A DNA stretch of 64,000 nt, taken from positions 186,001 through 250,000 of the forward strand of contig NZ_JBLKNW010000002.1 of assembly GCF_051414035.1 (NCBI RefSeq), in the 5' to 3' direction. How positions within the stretch are numbered: position 1 is the first letter of the stretch; every line of letters starts with the position of its first letter. This document shows positions 43,073 through 51,407 of the stretch, piece after piece. Source of the stretch: Halosimplex amylolyticum. Its GTDB lineage: Archaea > Halobacteriota > Halobacteria > Halobacteriales > Haloarculaceae. Under the pieces are notes generated by a model. The model did not search any database. It had not been told where the DNA came from and saw nothing but the letters and a program-made list of their open reading frames with translations. A program made the translations under genes and the position numbers.

Positions 43073-43666
43073 TCAGAAGTCGCCGATGCGGGACTGGCCG
43101 CTCGTCTCGTCGGTGAACTCGGCGGCTCGCTCCAGCGTCGACGCGAACGTGTCGCGCTGGGAGGGGTCGTACAGCGTCGCCGCAGGGTGGACGCAGACGA
43201 GCACGCGCCGGCGCTCGCCACCGATCTCGGCCTCGACCACGTCGCCGGCCTCGTTCGTGACGCCGACGTCGCGTTCGAGCAGGTGTTCCGCGGGGACCTT
43301 GCCGAGCGTGACGACGACCTCGGGGTCGATCCGGTCGATCTCGGTTTCGAGGTACCCCCGGCAGTTCGCGAGTTCCTCGTCGGTCGGGTCGCGGTTGTCG
43401 GGCGGACGACAGCGGACGCAGTTGCTGATGCGAACGTCGCCGCGGTCGAGACCGGCGTCGCGGAGGCCGTCGTCGAGCACGTCGCCGCTCCGGCCGACGA
43501 ACGGCTCGCCCTGTTCGTCCTCGTACTGGCCCGGGGCCTCGCCGACGAACAGCAGGTCGGCGTCCGCCGGCCCGACGCCGTTGACGATGCGACTCCGACA
43601 CTCGACGAGCGTCGGACACCGCTCGCAGGCGGTCACTTCGAGGCCGTCCATCACGCCGTCGCTCAT
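43073..43666 (-). CDS. Uracil-DNA glycosylase, family 4 type
   Basis: A 197-residue FeS uracil-DNA glycosylase that removes uracil from deaminated DNA. The motifs are GEAPGQYEDEQGEPFVGRSG (motif A of family 4) and VHPAATLYD (motif B). Cysteines for the [4Fe-4S] cluster are in ACERCPTLVEC and NCVRCRPPDN with a later NCRGYL. The length is typical. It lies upstream of hisH on the same strand with a 105-nt gap, so it is probably independent. Confidence 0.9.
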   Translation of the reverse strand: MSDGVMDGLEVTACERCPTLVECRSRIVNGVGPADADLLFVGEAPGQYEDEQGEPFVGRSGDVLDDGLRDAGLDRGDVRISNCVRCRPPDNRDPTDEELANCRGYLETEIDRIDPEVVVTLGKVPAEHLLERDVGVTNEAGDVVEAEIGGERRRVLVCVHPAATLYDPSQRDTFASTLERAAEFTDETSGQSRIGDF

Positions 43667-43725
43667 GACACTCCGTCTGCTCGGCAGGCCTATAACCGGG
43701 TCGGTCCCCGCCCGGGAGCGACGGG

Positions 43726-44298
43726 TTACGCCGAGTCCGCCTCGTCGGCGACGAACCGTTCGTCGGCGGCGCGAGCGGCTAGCCGCGCGACCCGGAGCGG
43801 TTCCGGTCGGCCGCCCTCGGGAGTGAACGCCCGGACCACGTCGGCGGCATCGTCGCCAGCGAGGCCGGCCGCGCGGACGTACACCGTCTCGTCGCCGACG
43901 GTCACGGGTCGGCGGTCAGGCTGGCGACGGTAGGTCGCCAGGCGTTCGTCCAGGGCGTCGCCGTCGAAGGCGTCGCGGAGCGCGGACGCCAGGCCCGCGC
44001 TCTCCTCGAAACTGACCGAGAGAACCGGTCGGTCAACCTGCTCGCGGATCGCCGGCAGGTCGAAGAGGTTGAACCACGCGGGCGCGATGCCCGCGAGAAA
44101 CACGTACTGCACGTCCTCGCGGTCGAGGCTATCGACCAGCGAGGCGACCGTTTCGGTGGCGTCGGTCCCGCCGACCGCGCAGGTGTCGAACGCGAACCCG
44201 TCGACGACCCGACTCGCGCGGACGACGGCACCCGCCAGCGTGCTGTGCTGCCCCCGGTACGATTCGGCGACGCCGAGGGCGCGGACCCCTGTCTTCAC
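43726..44298 (-). CDS. DUF99 family protein
   Basis: A 190-residue DUF99 protein, an archaeal family distantly related to endonuclease V. It shows MKTGVRALGVAESY, AGAVVRASRVVDGFAF, YVFLAGIAPAWFNLFDL and PVLSVSFEESAGL. The start is a GTG that overlaps the stop of the DUF5786 gene (GTGA), so the two are translationally coupled. The function is unproven. Confidence 0.85.
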   Translation of the reverse strand: MKTGVRALGVAESYRGQHSTLAGAVVRASRVVDGFAFDTCAVGGTDATETVASLVDSLDREDVQYVFLAGIAPAWFNLFDLPAIREQVDRPVLSVSFEESAGLASALRDAFDGDALDERLATYRRQPDRRPVTVGDETVYVRAAGLAGDDAADVVRAFTPEGGRPEPLRVARLAARAADERFVADEADSA

Positions 44299-44474
44299 GT
44301 GTTGTCCTTGATGTCCTCCAGGCGGTCCAACAGCTCGTCGTTCGAGGCGTCGAACTCGTATGACACGTCTCCGTCGTGTGTGTTTTCTGCCGTGTTGACT
44401 CCGTCCTCGTCTTCGAGGTCGGCGTCAAGCTCCTGGTTCTCTTGTTCTGATTCGTCGTAGCTCCCGAACCCCAT
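44295..44474 (-). CDS. DUF5786-type small acidic protein (59 aa)
   Basis: Begins MGFGSYDESEQENQELDADL, the recognisable start of a widespread haloarchaeal small protein, and ends DELLDRLEDIKDNT, a short helix. It has a high Asp/Glu content. The ATG four codons inside the open frame is chosen for this N-terminus. It is cotranscribed with the DUF99 gene through a GTGA overlap. The function is unknown. Confidence 0.8.
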   Translation of the reverse strand: MGFGSYDESEQENQELDADLEDEDGVNTAENTHDGDVSYEFDASNDELLDRLEDIKDNT

Positions 44475-45085
44475 ACGAGTGATCATAACACGCTAACCGT
44501 GAAAAATCATACGCCCGGTGGGGAGTAACCGGCAATTAACTGATCGAACATCGACGACTGGCCGTAAAATACGAGGAATATCGAAAAGGTCCCACTAACT
44601 CGGGTGTTAGTCCAGATATGCGGTGGATAACTGTACGCCCGTGCGGCGGGGTATCACACCGGACGGGGGCCGAACGGACGGAGACGATCCGGGTATTTCG
44701 GACGGCACGGGGTCTGAACGGATGGGTAATCGGTCCCTACGGGCGGGAGCGAGCCAGTGATGACAGTGACGTAACTACTTCTGGGCGCGTGCTCCGCTGG
44801 GCGCGACCTCCAGCGGGATGCGTTCACCCGCCTCACCGGGGAAGCCAGTGGGGCCAGTTCGGTACGACAGAAGTCTGTCCTGTCTCCTCCCGAACAGTCT
44901 CACCGTCCGGTCGGCCGAGGCGAGCGACGCCGCGGTGCTGGTTCGGGGGAAGAGCCACCGAGATCGCGCACAGATGCCCGGAATAGCCGCTCGCTCGGGT
45001 AATTTCGGCACGTCCAGCGGGTCTGCCGGTTCCCGGGACTGTTCGCTACGTTGATCTTTTCTACCCTCCCACCGTAGCGGTGAGT
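44475..45085. other. Long gap with no credible gene
   Basis: 611 bp. The first about 130 bp are unusually AT-rich for this genome (promoter of the DUF5786 operon) and contain the inverted repeat ACTAAC-N6-GTTAGT at 44594-44611. The rest is GC-rich; the frames that stay open are Arg/Pro/Ser-rich and lack start signals. It could be a decayed gene or carry an RNA; I cannot support either. Confidence 0.5.
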
Positions 45086-45499
45086 ATGACGCGAACAACG
45101 CGCCATCGCGCCCTCTCGCTGCTCCTCGGTGCCGTCACTGGCGGGGGCCTCTGGTGGCTCGGCGCTGCCCCCGGGCTCGCTGTCGCGGCCGGGATGTCCC
45201 TGCTCGTCCTCGGACTGGTCGCCGGCCGGCTCGTGCGCGACCACCCCGACTATACCGGCGGTGCCAGCAGCTGGCGCGACAACAAGTGGAGCGCCGCGGG
45301 GCAGATGTTCGTCGTGGCGGTCGCGTTCCAGGCCGTCTTCGCCGTCCAGGTCTCGTTCGCGGACCAGGCCGGACTCCACGTCGTCGTCCTCGCGACCTTC
45401 ATGATCGGGTACTTCGTGGGCGGACTCGACGCGCTGGGGCACGACCCGAGCGAGGACGGCGACGGGCGGGCCGACGCGGTCGCCTCCGCGGACGACTGA
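45086..45499 (+). CDS. Membrane protein of unknown function
   Basis: 137 residues with four likely helices (about 8-26, 27-45, 72-92, 98-118) and an acidic tail. The conserved-looking motif DYTGGASSWRDNKWSAAGQM lies in the loop between helices 2 and 3. The ATG at 45086 follows a GTG two codons earlier. I do not recognise the family. Its stop directly abuts the stop of the convergent gene with no gap. Confidence 0.7.
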   Translation: MTRTTRHRALSLLLGAVTGGGLWWLGAAPGLAVAAGMSLLVLGLVAGRLVRDHPDYTGGASSWRDNKWSAAGQMFVVAVAFQAVFAVQVSFADQAGLHVVVLATFMIGYFVGGLDALGHDPSEDGDGRADAVASADD

Positions 45500-46081
45500 T
45501 CAGCTCATATCGTCCGACCTGCGCTCGGGGAGATAGACGTCGGCATCCGGATTCTGGTCGGCGTCCTCGACGACGTCGCCGCGCTCGCGCGCCTCGTTGA
45601 TGAGCGTGTTCGCCTCGGGGCGGTCGACCCGGCCGACGAGCATGAGCGCCTCGACGACCGCCTTCTCCGGGACGCCCCCGCCGGGACCGCCCAGCGCGAG
45701 GTCGTCGAGGTAGTCGGGGTCCTCGTCCAGGATGAACGCGACGTACTCGCGCACGTCGGTGGACCCGCCGAGGCGCTCGTGCCACGCCCTCGGGAACAGG
45801 CTGATCCGGCGGTCGTCGACGCCGTCGCCGATCTCGTAGTACACCCCGCCCTCCCACCAGTCGGCGTCGGTCGTGTTCGCGTCGACGTGGGCGAGAAAGT
45901 CCTCCGCGTCGAAGGCGTAGTCGTCGCGCGCTTCGAGTGCCGCGGCGTAGGCCTCCACAGTCTCCGGGTCGACGCCGGGCCCCTCCTCGTAGCGTTCGAT
46001 CAACTCGACCAGGTCGCGCGCGCCCATCGACTCCCCCTCGTGGACCGCCTTGTCGACGACTGCCTGGTTCGGTTCGGTCAT
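45500..46081 (-). CDS. Hypothetical haloarchaeal protein
   Basis: 193 acidic residues, without membrane segments. Recognisable pieces are GARDLVELIERYEEGPGVDP, WWEGGVYYEIGDGVDDRRIS and REYVAFILDEDPDYLDDLAL. The C-terminal half (VPEKAVVEALMLVGRVDRPE, ANTLINEARERGDVVEDADQ) reads like a small helical or winged domain. The function is unknown. The start is the ATG giving MTEPNQAVVDKA. It is divergent from the acid-sugar kinase operon with a 150-nt gap. Confidence 0.65.
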   Translation of the reverse strand: MTEPNQAVVDKAVHEGESMGARDLVELIERYEEGPGVDPETVEAYAAALEARDDYAFDAEDFLAHVDANTTDADWWEGGVYYEIGDGVDDRRISLFPRAWHERLGGSTDVREYVAFILDEDPDYLDDLALGGPGGGVPEKAVVEALMLVGRVDRPEANTLINEARERGDVVEDADQNPDADVYLPERRSDDMS

Positions 46082-46203
46082 GTGATCTGTTGGGCTGTCA
46101 GGCGAATAAATCACAGGCCGCCGACGAGACGTTCGGCCAGTGACTGGGCCACCGGGCAACGCGTTTCCCTCCGCGGCCAGCGATTCCACCCCGACGGACG
46201 CGG

Positions 46204-46210
46204 TTAAATA
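46204..46210 (+). promoter_or_regulatory. TATA box of the acid-sugar operon
   Basis: TTAAATA lies 23-29 nt before the ATG of the kinase gene (46233), matching a leaderless haloarchaeal promoter. Confidence 0.55.
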
Positions 46211-46232
46211 CGAGCGGGAGGAATCCGTGTCA

Positions 46233-47486
46233 ATGCCGAACGCGCTCGTCGTCGCGGACGACCTCACAGGGGCGATGGACACGGGGCACGGCTTCGCTGA
46301 ACGCGGCCGGTCCGTCCGTGTCCGCCGCTCGACCGGCGCCGACCCACCCGACACCGCCACTGGCCCTGCCGACGTGCTCGTGGTCGACACGGACAGCCGC
46401 GACGACGACGCCGATGTCGCCGCGACCGCCGTCGCCCGCGCAGTCGACACCCATCCCGCGGGGCTCGTCTACAAGAAGGTCGACTCGACGCTCCGGGGCA
46501 ACGTCGTCGCCGAAGTCGACGCCGCCGTCGCCGCGGCCGGAGCCGATCTGGCCGTCGTCGCCCCCGCCTTTCCAGCGACCGGCCGGACCACCGAGGACGG
46601 CCGCCACCTGGTCGACGGGACGCCCCTGGCCGAGGCGGGCTACGGCGCGAGCGAGTCTGCCCTGCGAGCGTTCTTCACGCCCTCGGCCTATCCGGTCGGC
46701 CGGGTCGACACGGCGACCGTCGCGGTCGGCGCGGACACCGTCGCCGACCGCCTCGCCGCCCTCGCGGCCGACGACCGACCGGCGCTGGCGATCTGCGACG
46801 CGCACACCGACGACCAACTCGCGGCGATCGCCGACGGCGCGGAATCGGTGGATCTCGACGTGCTCTTCGTCGGGAGCGGTGGTCTCGCGGCGCACGTCGC
46901 GGTGCCGGGCGAGGCCGCGGCGGCGGCCGATCCGCGCACCGATTCGAGCGGCGAATCGGGCGTCCTCGGCGTCGTCGGGAGCGTCAACGAGCGGACGCTC
47001 GCGCAGCTCGCGGCAGTCGACGGGGCCGCGGTCGTCCGCCTCGACCCGGCGGCCGCCGTCCGAGACCCGGAGGAGACCGGGCGAGCGGCCGCTGAGACCC
47101 TCACCACGCTCCTCGACAGACGCGGCCGAGCCGTCGTGACGGCCGCGACCGGCGCCGACGACGTGAGCGCGGCCGAGCGAGCGGCTGCGGACGTCGACGC
47201 GGTCGCCGCCGACAGGATCGCGACCGCCCTCGCCGCGGCCGCGCGGGCGACCGTCGACGGCGCGGCCCCCGGCGTGCTGTTCCTCACCGGCGGCGACGTG
47301 GCAGGGGCGGTCCTCGACGCGCTCGGCGCCGACGAACTCGCGCTCACCGGCGAGTCGGTCGCCGAGGGCGTCCCGGAGGGGCGGATCGCCACCGGGCCGG
47401 CGGCGGGGACCCGAGTCGTCACGAAGGCCGGCGGCTTCGGAGGGGAAAGAGTCATCCTCAACTGTCTGGACGCGCTGGGTGCGTAG
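46233..47486 (+). CDS. Four-carbon acid sugar kinase (DUF1537 family)
   Basis: A 417-residue two-domain kinase. The N-terminal domain starts ALVVADDLTGAMDTGHGFAE (acid-sugar binding DDLTG) and includes YKKVDSTLRGN and APAFPATGRTT; the C-terminal nucleotide-binding domain has VLFLTGGDVAGAVLDALG and the end motif TKAGGFG. Family members phosphorylate threonate or erythronate (or related acids) at C4. It is the first gene of an operon, 1 nt before the PdxA-like gene, the pair known to turn such acids into dihydroxyacetone phosphate and CO2. Which acid is used here is not visible. Confidence 0.88.
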   Translation: MPNALVVADDLTGAMDTGHGFAERGRSVRVRRSTGADPPDTATGPADVLVVDTDSRDDDADVAATAVARAVDTHPAGLVYKKVDSTLRGNVVAEVDAAVAAAGADLAVVAPAFPATGRTTEDGRHLVDGTPLAEAGYGASESALRAFFTPSAYPVGRVDTATVAVGADTVADRLAALAADDRPALAICDAHTDDQLAAIADGAESVDLDVLFVGSGGLAAHVAVPGEAAAAADPRTDSSGESGVLGVVGSVNERTLAQLAAVDGAAVVRLDPAAAVRDPEETGRAAAETLTTLLDRRGRAVVTAATGADDVSAAERAAADVDAVAADRIATALAAAARATVDGAAPGVLFLTGGDVAGAVLDALGADELALTGESVAEGVPEGRIATGPAAGTRVVTKAGGFGGERVILNCLDALGA

Positions 47487-47487
47487 C

Positions 47488-48612
47488 ATGGAGCGACCGA
47501 CAGTCGCCGTGACGATGGGCGACCCCGCGGGCGTCGGCCCGGAGGTCGTCGCCGCGGCGTATCCGGCGTTGCTCGACGCGGCCGACCCGCTCGTCGTCGG
47601 CGACGCCGACGTGTTGCGGGCGGCCGTCGAGACGCGCGGCAGCGACCTCGCGGTCGCGGCCGTCGAATCGGCGACCGAGACGACCGCCGAACCCGGGACG
47701 ATCCCCGTGCTGGACCTCGACAACGTCGACGCGGACGCGCTCGAGTACGGCGTCGTCAGCGAGGACTACGGCGCGGCGAGCCTCGACTACGTCCGGCGAG
47801 CGATCGACCTCGCGACTGCCGGGGATGTCGACGCCATCGCGACCGCGCCGATCAACAAGCAGGCGACGAGACTCGCCGGCAGCGAGTTCGCCGGCCACAC
47901 CGGGCTGCTCGCCGACGCGACCGGCACCGACGACTACGCGATGATGCTCGTGGAGGGCGTTGGCTCTGCCAACGGGAAGGGCGTCGGCTCTGCCGACGGA
48001 AACAGCGTCGGCTCCGGTGACGAGGACGCGGGATACGACCTCGCCGTCACGCACGTCAGCACGCACGTCCCGCTGACGGAGGCCTGCGACATGGTCACGA
48101 CCGGGCGGGTCCGCACGACGATCGGCCTGACCCACGAGGGGATGCGCGACCTGGGCGTCGAGGACCCGACCATCGCCGTCGCGGGGCTCAACCCCCACGC
48201 GGGCGACGGGGGGATCCTCGGCGTCACGGAAGGTAGCGAGATCGGACCCGCCGTCGAGGACGCCCGCGCGGAGGGTCTGGACGTTCGTGGCCCGGAATCG
48301 CCGGACACCGTCTTCGCGCGGGCGGCGGCCGGCGAGTACGACTGCGTCGTCGCGATGTACCACGACCAGGGCCACATCCCGATCAAGATGCTCGGGTTCG
48401 CCAGCGACGACGCCGTCTCGGGCGTCAACGTCACCGTCGGCCTGCCGATCGTTCGCACCAGCGTCGACCACGGCACGGCCTTCGACATCGCCGGACAGGG
48501 CGTCGCCAGCGAGCGGAGCATGGTCGAAGCAGTCGACCTCGCGGCGCGGATCGCGCGCAACCGCGCCGCTCGCGAGGACGACCAGACCTCGAGCCCGCCG
48601 AGGAGATCATGA
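47488..48612 (+). CDS. pdxA2: 4-phospho-threonate/erythronate dehydrogenase (PdxA family)
   Basis: A 374-residue metal- and NAD-dependent PdxA-family dehydrogenase. MGDPAGVGPEVV, TAPINKQATR, the metal-site FAGHTGLL, VSTHVPLTEA, GLNPHAGDGG and MYHDQGHIPIKMLGF are in canonical order. Next to a DUF1537 kinase it most likely oxidises the 4-phosphorylated acid at C3 followed by decarboxylation, rather than serving vitamin B6 synthesis. Residues about 157-180 are a three-fold 8-residue repeat (GVGSANGK type), an insertion. Its stop overlaps the next start (ATGA). Confidence 0.88.
   Translation: MERPTVAVTMGDPAGVGPEVVAAAYPALLDAADPLVVGDADVLRAAVETRGSDLAVAAVESATETTAEPGTIPVLDLDNVDADALEYGVVSEDYGAASLDYVRRAIDLATAGDVDAIATAPINKQATRLAGSEFAGHTGLLADATGTDDYAMMLVEGVGSANGKGVGSADGNSVGSGDEDAGYDLAVTHVSTHVPLTEACDMVTTGRVRTTIGLTHEGMRDLGVEDPTIAVAGLNPHAGDGGILGVTEGSEIGPAVEDARAEGLDVRGPESPDTVFARAAAGEYDCVVAMYHDQGHIPIKMLGFASDDAVSGVNVTVGLPIVRTSVDHGTAFDIAGQGVASERSMVEAVDLAARIARNRAAREDDQTSSPPRRS
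47956..48027 (+). repeat. Three 24-bp in-frame repeats in the pdxA-like gene
   Basis: Units at 47956, 47980 and 48004 each encode eight residues (GVGSANGK, GVGSADGN, SVGSGDED). The first two hold perfect 6-bp palindromes (GTTGGC TCT GCCAAC and GTCGGC TCT GCCGAC), and the third is decayed. Confidence 0.85.
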
Positions 48613-49919
48613 ACGTCGACTTCCCCGACGCCGACGCGCTGGCCGGTGCCAACGACTACACCGTCGCGGACCTCCCCGCGTTCGCCGTCGCCCACCGGCA
48701 GCGAGACCCCGAATCCGTCGAGGACGTGGCCGCGGCCGCGCGCGAGGCCGTCGACGCGATCGACGGATTCGACGACCTCGATGCGGGCGCGTCGGTCGCG
48801 GTGACGGCGGGGAGCCGCGGCATTCACGACATGCCCGCAGTCCTCGCGGCCGCGGTCGAGCGCCTGGGGGACCGAGGATTCAACCCGTTCGTGATCCCGG
48901 CGATGGGGAGCCACGGCGGCGCGACGGCCGCGGGCCAGCGCGAGACGCTCGCGGCGCTCGGCGTGACGCCCGAGACGCTCGGGTGCGAGATCCGCTCGTC
49001 GATGGCCGTCGATGCCGTCGGCGAGGACGACCTCGGTCGGCCGGTCTACGCCGCTCGCGACGCCCTGGAAGCCGACGCGGTCCTGCTCGCCAACCGCGTC
49101 AAGCCCCACACGGACTTCCGCGGCGACGTCGAGAGCGGTCTCGCGAAGATGGCCGTGATCGGCCTCGGCAAACACCGCGGCGCCGAGTCGCTGCACAACG
49201 CCGCCATCGCGACCGACTTCGCCGACGTGATCGCCGACCGCTACGAGATCCTGCGGGCCCAGACGCCCATCGTCGGCGGGATCGCCGTCGTCGAGAACGC
49301 GGACCACCGCGCCGCCCACGTCGAGGGCATCGACGCCGCGGACGTGCTCGACCGCGAACCCGAACTGCTGGACCTCGCTCACGAACACCTTGCGGAACTC
49401 CCGGTCGACGACCTCGACCTGCTCGTCGTCGACGCGATGGGCAAGGACAAGTCCGGGACGGGGATGGACACGAACGTCCTCGGTCGCTACGACTTCCACG
49501 GCGAGGCCGAACCGGACTCACCGTCGATCACCCGGGTCTACGCCCGGTCGCTGACGGACCCGTCCCACGGCAACGCGGTCGGGATCGGTCTGGCCGACTT
49601 CGTCCACCGCGATCTGGTCGCCGACGTGGACTTCCAAGACACGTACGTCAACATCGTCACGAGCGGCGAGCCCCGGCGGGCGAAACTCCCGTTCGTCGTC
49701 CCCGACGACGCCACCGCGCTCGTGCTTGCCTGCTCGACCACCGGCGTCGCCGACCCGGCCGATCTGCGGGTCGCTCGCATCCCGAGCACGATGGATCCCG
49801 ATACGCTCGTGGTCTCGGAGCCGGTGGCGACGGAACTGCGCGAGCGCGACGACGTGACCGTCGGAGCGTCCGCGCCGCTCGAACTCGACGGGGGACGGCT
49901 CGACCCCGACCCGTACTGA
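48609..49919 (+). CDS. LarA-like (nickel-dependent racemase/epimerase superfamily, DUF2088) protein
   Basis: 436 residues. MGSHGGAT carries His102, NRVKPHTDF carries His167, SGLAK carries Lys180 and GAESLH His196. The spacings (65, 13 and 16) closely follow the catalytic His108/His174 and cofactor-binding Lys184/His200 of lactate racemase LarA as I recall them, so binding of a nickel-pincer nucleotide is plausible. It overlaps the PdxA-like gene by 4 nt, so it is probably a 2-hydroxyacid (acid sugar) racemase or epimerase feeding the kinase. The cofactor genes larB, larC and larE are not in the window. Confidence 0.8.
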   Translation: MNVDFPDADALAGANDYTVADLPAFAVAHRQRDPESVEDVAAAAREAVDAIDGFDDLDAGASVAVTAGSRGIHDMPAVLAAAVERLGDRGFNPFVIPAMGSHGGATAAGQRETLAALGVTPETLGCEIRSSMAVDAVGEDDLGRPVYAARDALEADAVLLANRVKPHTDFRGDVESGLAKMAVIGLGKHRGAESLHNAAIATDFADVIADRYEILRAQTPIVGGIAVVENADHRAAHVEGIDAADVLDREPELLDLAHEHLAELPVDDLDLLVVDAMGKDKSGTGMDTNVLGRYDFHGEAEPDSPSITRVYARSLTDPSHGNAVGIGLADFVHRDLVADVDFQDTYVNIVTSGEPRRAKLPFVVPDDATALVLACSTTGVADPADLRVARIPSTMDPDTLVVSEPVATELRERDDVTVGASAPLELDGGRLDPDPY

Positions 49920-49991
49920 CGGTGCTGCCGTCGCTGATCGGGGTCTGAACCGTCGCTGGACATAGGTGGATGGCGACAGATCGTACGTCTC

Positions 49992-51407
49992 GTGAGTACA
50001 GACGCGCCCGGCGGAGCGAACATCGAGGGCGAGGCGCCGGTCGTCGAGGAGACAGTCGAAACCGACGAGGCGACGATCACCGACGACGCCGAGCTAGAGC
50101 GGACGCTCGGCCTGACCGGCGGGCTCGCTATCGGGATCGGGACGATGATCGGGGCGGGCATCTTCGTCTTCCCCGGGCTGGCGGCGGGCGAGGCCGGCCC
50201 GGCCGCGGCGGGGTCGTTCACCATCGGCGCGGTCGTCGCGCTGCTCGTCGCGCTCCCCACCTCGGAACTCGCGACGGCGATGCCGAAAAGCGGCGGCGGC
50301 TACTACTTCATCTCCCGGGGCCTCGGGACGCTCGCCGGGACGGTCGTCGGCCTCTCGCTGTGGTTCGGGCTCGTGTTCGCGACCGCCTTCTACCTCGTCG
50401 GCTTCGGCTACTACGCCGTCGACACGCTCGCCGAGATCGGGGTCAGCGTCGGCACCGGCCTCGTCATCCCGATCGCCCTGCTGTTCGGCGCCGGCTTCAC
50501 CGTCCTGAACGTCACCGGGACGGAGAACGCCGCCAAACTCCAGAACGGCGTCGTCGCGCTCCTCCTCTCGATCCTCTCGGTGTTCCTGCTGTACGGCAGC
50601 CTCGACGCGCTCGGCGTGGTCGGCACGGCGAGCGCTCCCGAACGGTTCATGCCGTTCGGTCCGGTGTCGGTCCTGACGACCGCGGCGCTCGTGTTCACCT
50701 CCTATCTGGGGTTCGCACAGGTCGCGACGGTCGCCGGCGAGATGAAGCAGCCGGGGCGGAACCTCCCGCTGGCGATGGTCGGGTCGGTCGTCATCGTCGG
50801 CGTGCTGTACGTCGTGACGGTGTTCGTCGCGACGAGCGCGTTCCAGAGCGCCCGCCTCGCCGAACTCGGCGAGACGGCGATGGTCGACGTGGGTCGGCAC
50901 TACCTCGGCGGCGCGGGCGCGCTCGCCATCGTCTTCGGCGGCCTGCTCGCGACGATGTCCAGCGCGAACGCCTCGATCCTGAGTACGTCGAGAGCGATCT
51001 ACGCCGTCTCCCGCGACGCCCTCCTCCCGCGGGGAGCCAGTCGTATCAACCTCAAGTACGGCACGCCCCACGTCGCGCTGGGCCTTGCCGGCGGACCGGT
51101 GCTCGTGCTCGTCGCGACCGGGGAGGTCGAGGTCCTCGCGGAGGTCGCCTCCTTCCTGCACCTCATCCTCTACGGGCTGATGTGCGTGGCTCTCCTGATG
51201 CTCCGCCGGGACGAACCCGAGTGGTACGACCCCGACTTCCGGGTGCCGGGCTACCCCGTCGTGCCGATACTCGGCGCGCTGTCGAGTTTCGCGCTCATCG
51301 GCTTCATGCGACGGATATCACAGGTCATCGGGCTCGCGGTGATGCTCGCCAGCGCGGCCTGGTACTTCTATTACGCTCGCGACGTTAGTCTGCGGGGAGC
51401 ACTATGA
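49992..51407 (+). CDS. APC-superfamily permease
   Basis: A 471-residue transporter with 12 membrane helices. The N-terminal signature is GLAIGIGTMIGAGIFVFPG, followed by MPKSGGGYYFISRGLG and, in helix 6, FTSYLGFAQVATVAGEMKQP. An acidic cytosolic N-terminus of about 35 residues precedes helix 1. The start is GTG. It overlaps the UspA-like gene by 4 nt, a common haloarchaeal pairing. It lies 72 nt after the LarA-like gene, so it may belong to the same transcript, though APC proteins usually carry amino acids. Confidence 0.88.
   Translation: MSTDAPGGANIEGEAPVVEETVETDEATITDDAELERTLGLTGGLAIGIGTMIGAGIFVFPGLAAGEAGPAAAGSFTIGAVVALLVALPTSELATAMPKSGGGYYFISRGLGTLAGTVVGLSLWFGLVFATAFYLVGFGYYAVDTLAEIGVSVGTGLVIPIALLFGAGFTVLNVTGTENAAKLQNGVVALLLSILSVFLLYGSLDALGVVGTASAPERFMPFGPVSVLTTAALVFTSYLGFAQVATVAGEMKQPGRNLPLAMVGSVVIVGVLYVVTVFVATSAFQSARLAELGETAMVDVGRHYLGGAGALAIVFGGLLATMSSANASILSTSRAIYAVSRDALLPRGASRINLKYGTPHVALGLAGGPVLVLVATGEVEVLAEVASFLHLILYGLMCVALLMLRRDEPEWYDPDFRVPGYPVVPILGALSSFALIGFMRRISQVIGLAVMLASAAWYFYYARDVSLRGAL

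Noticed and set aside
44900..45442. A 180-codon reverse frame near the membrane protein gene
   Set aside because: Antisense to the better-supported 137-residue membrane protein and without domain features.
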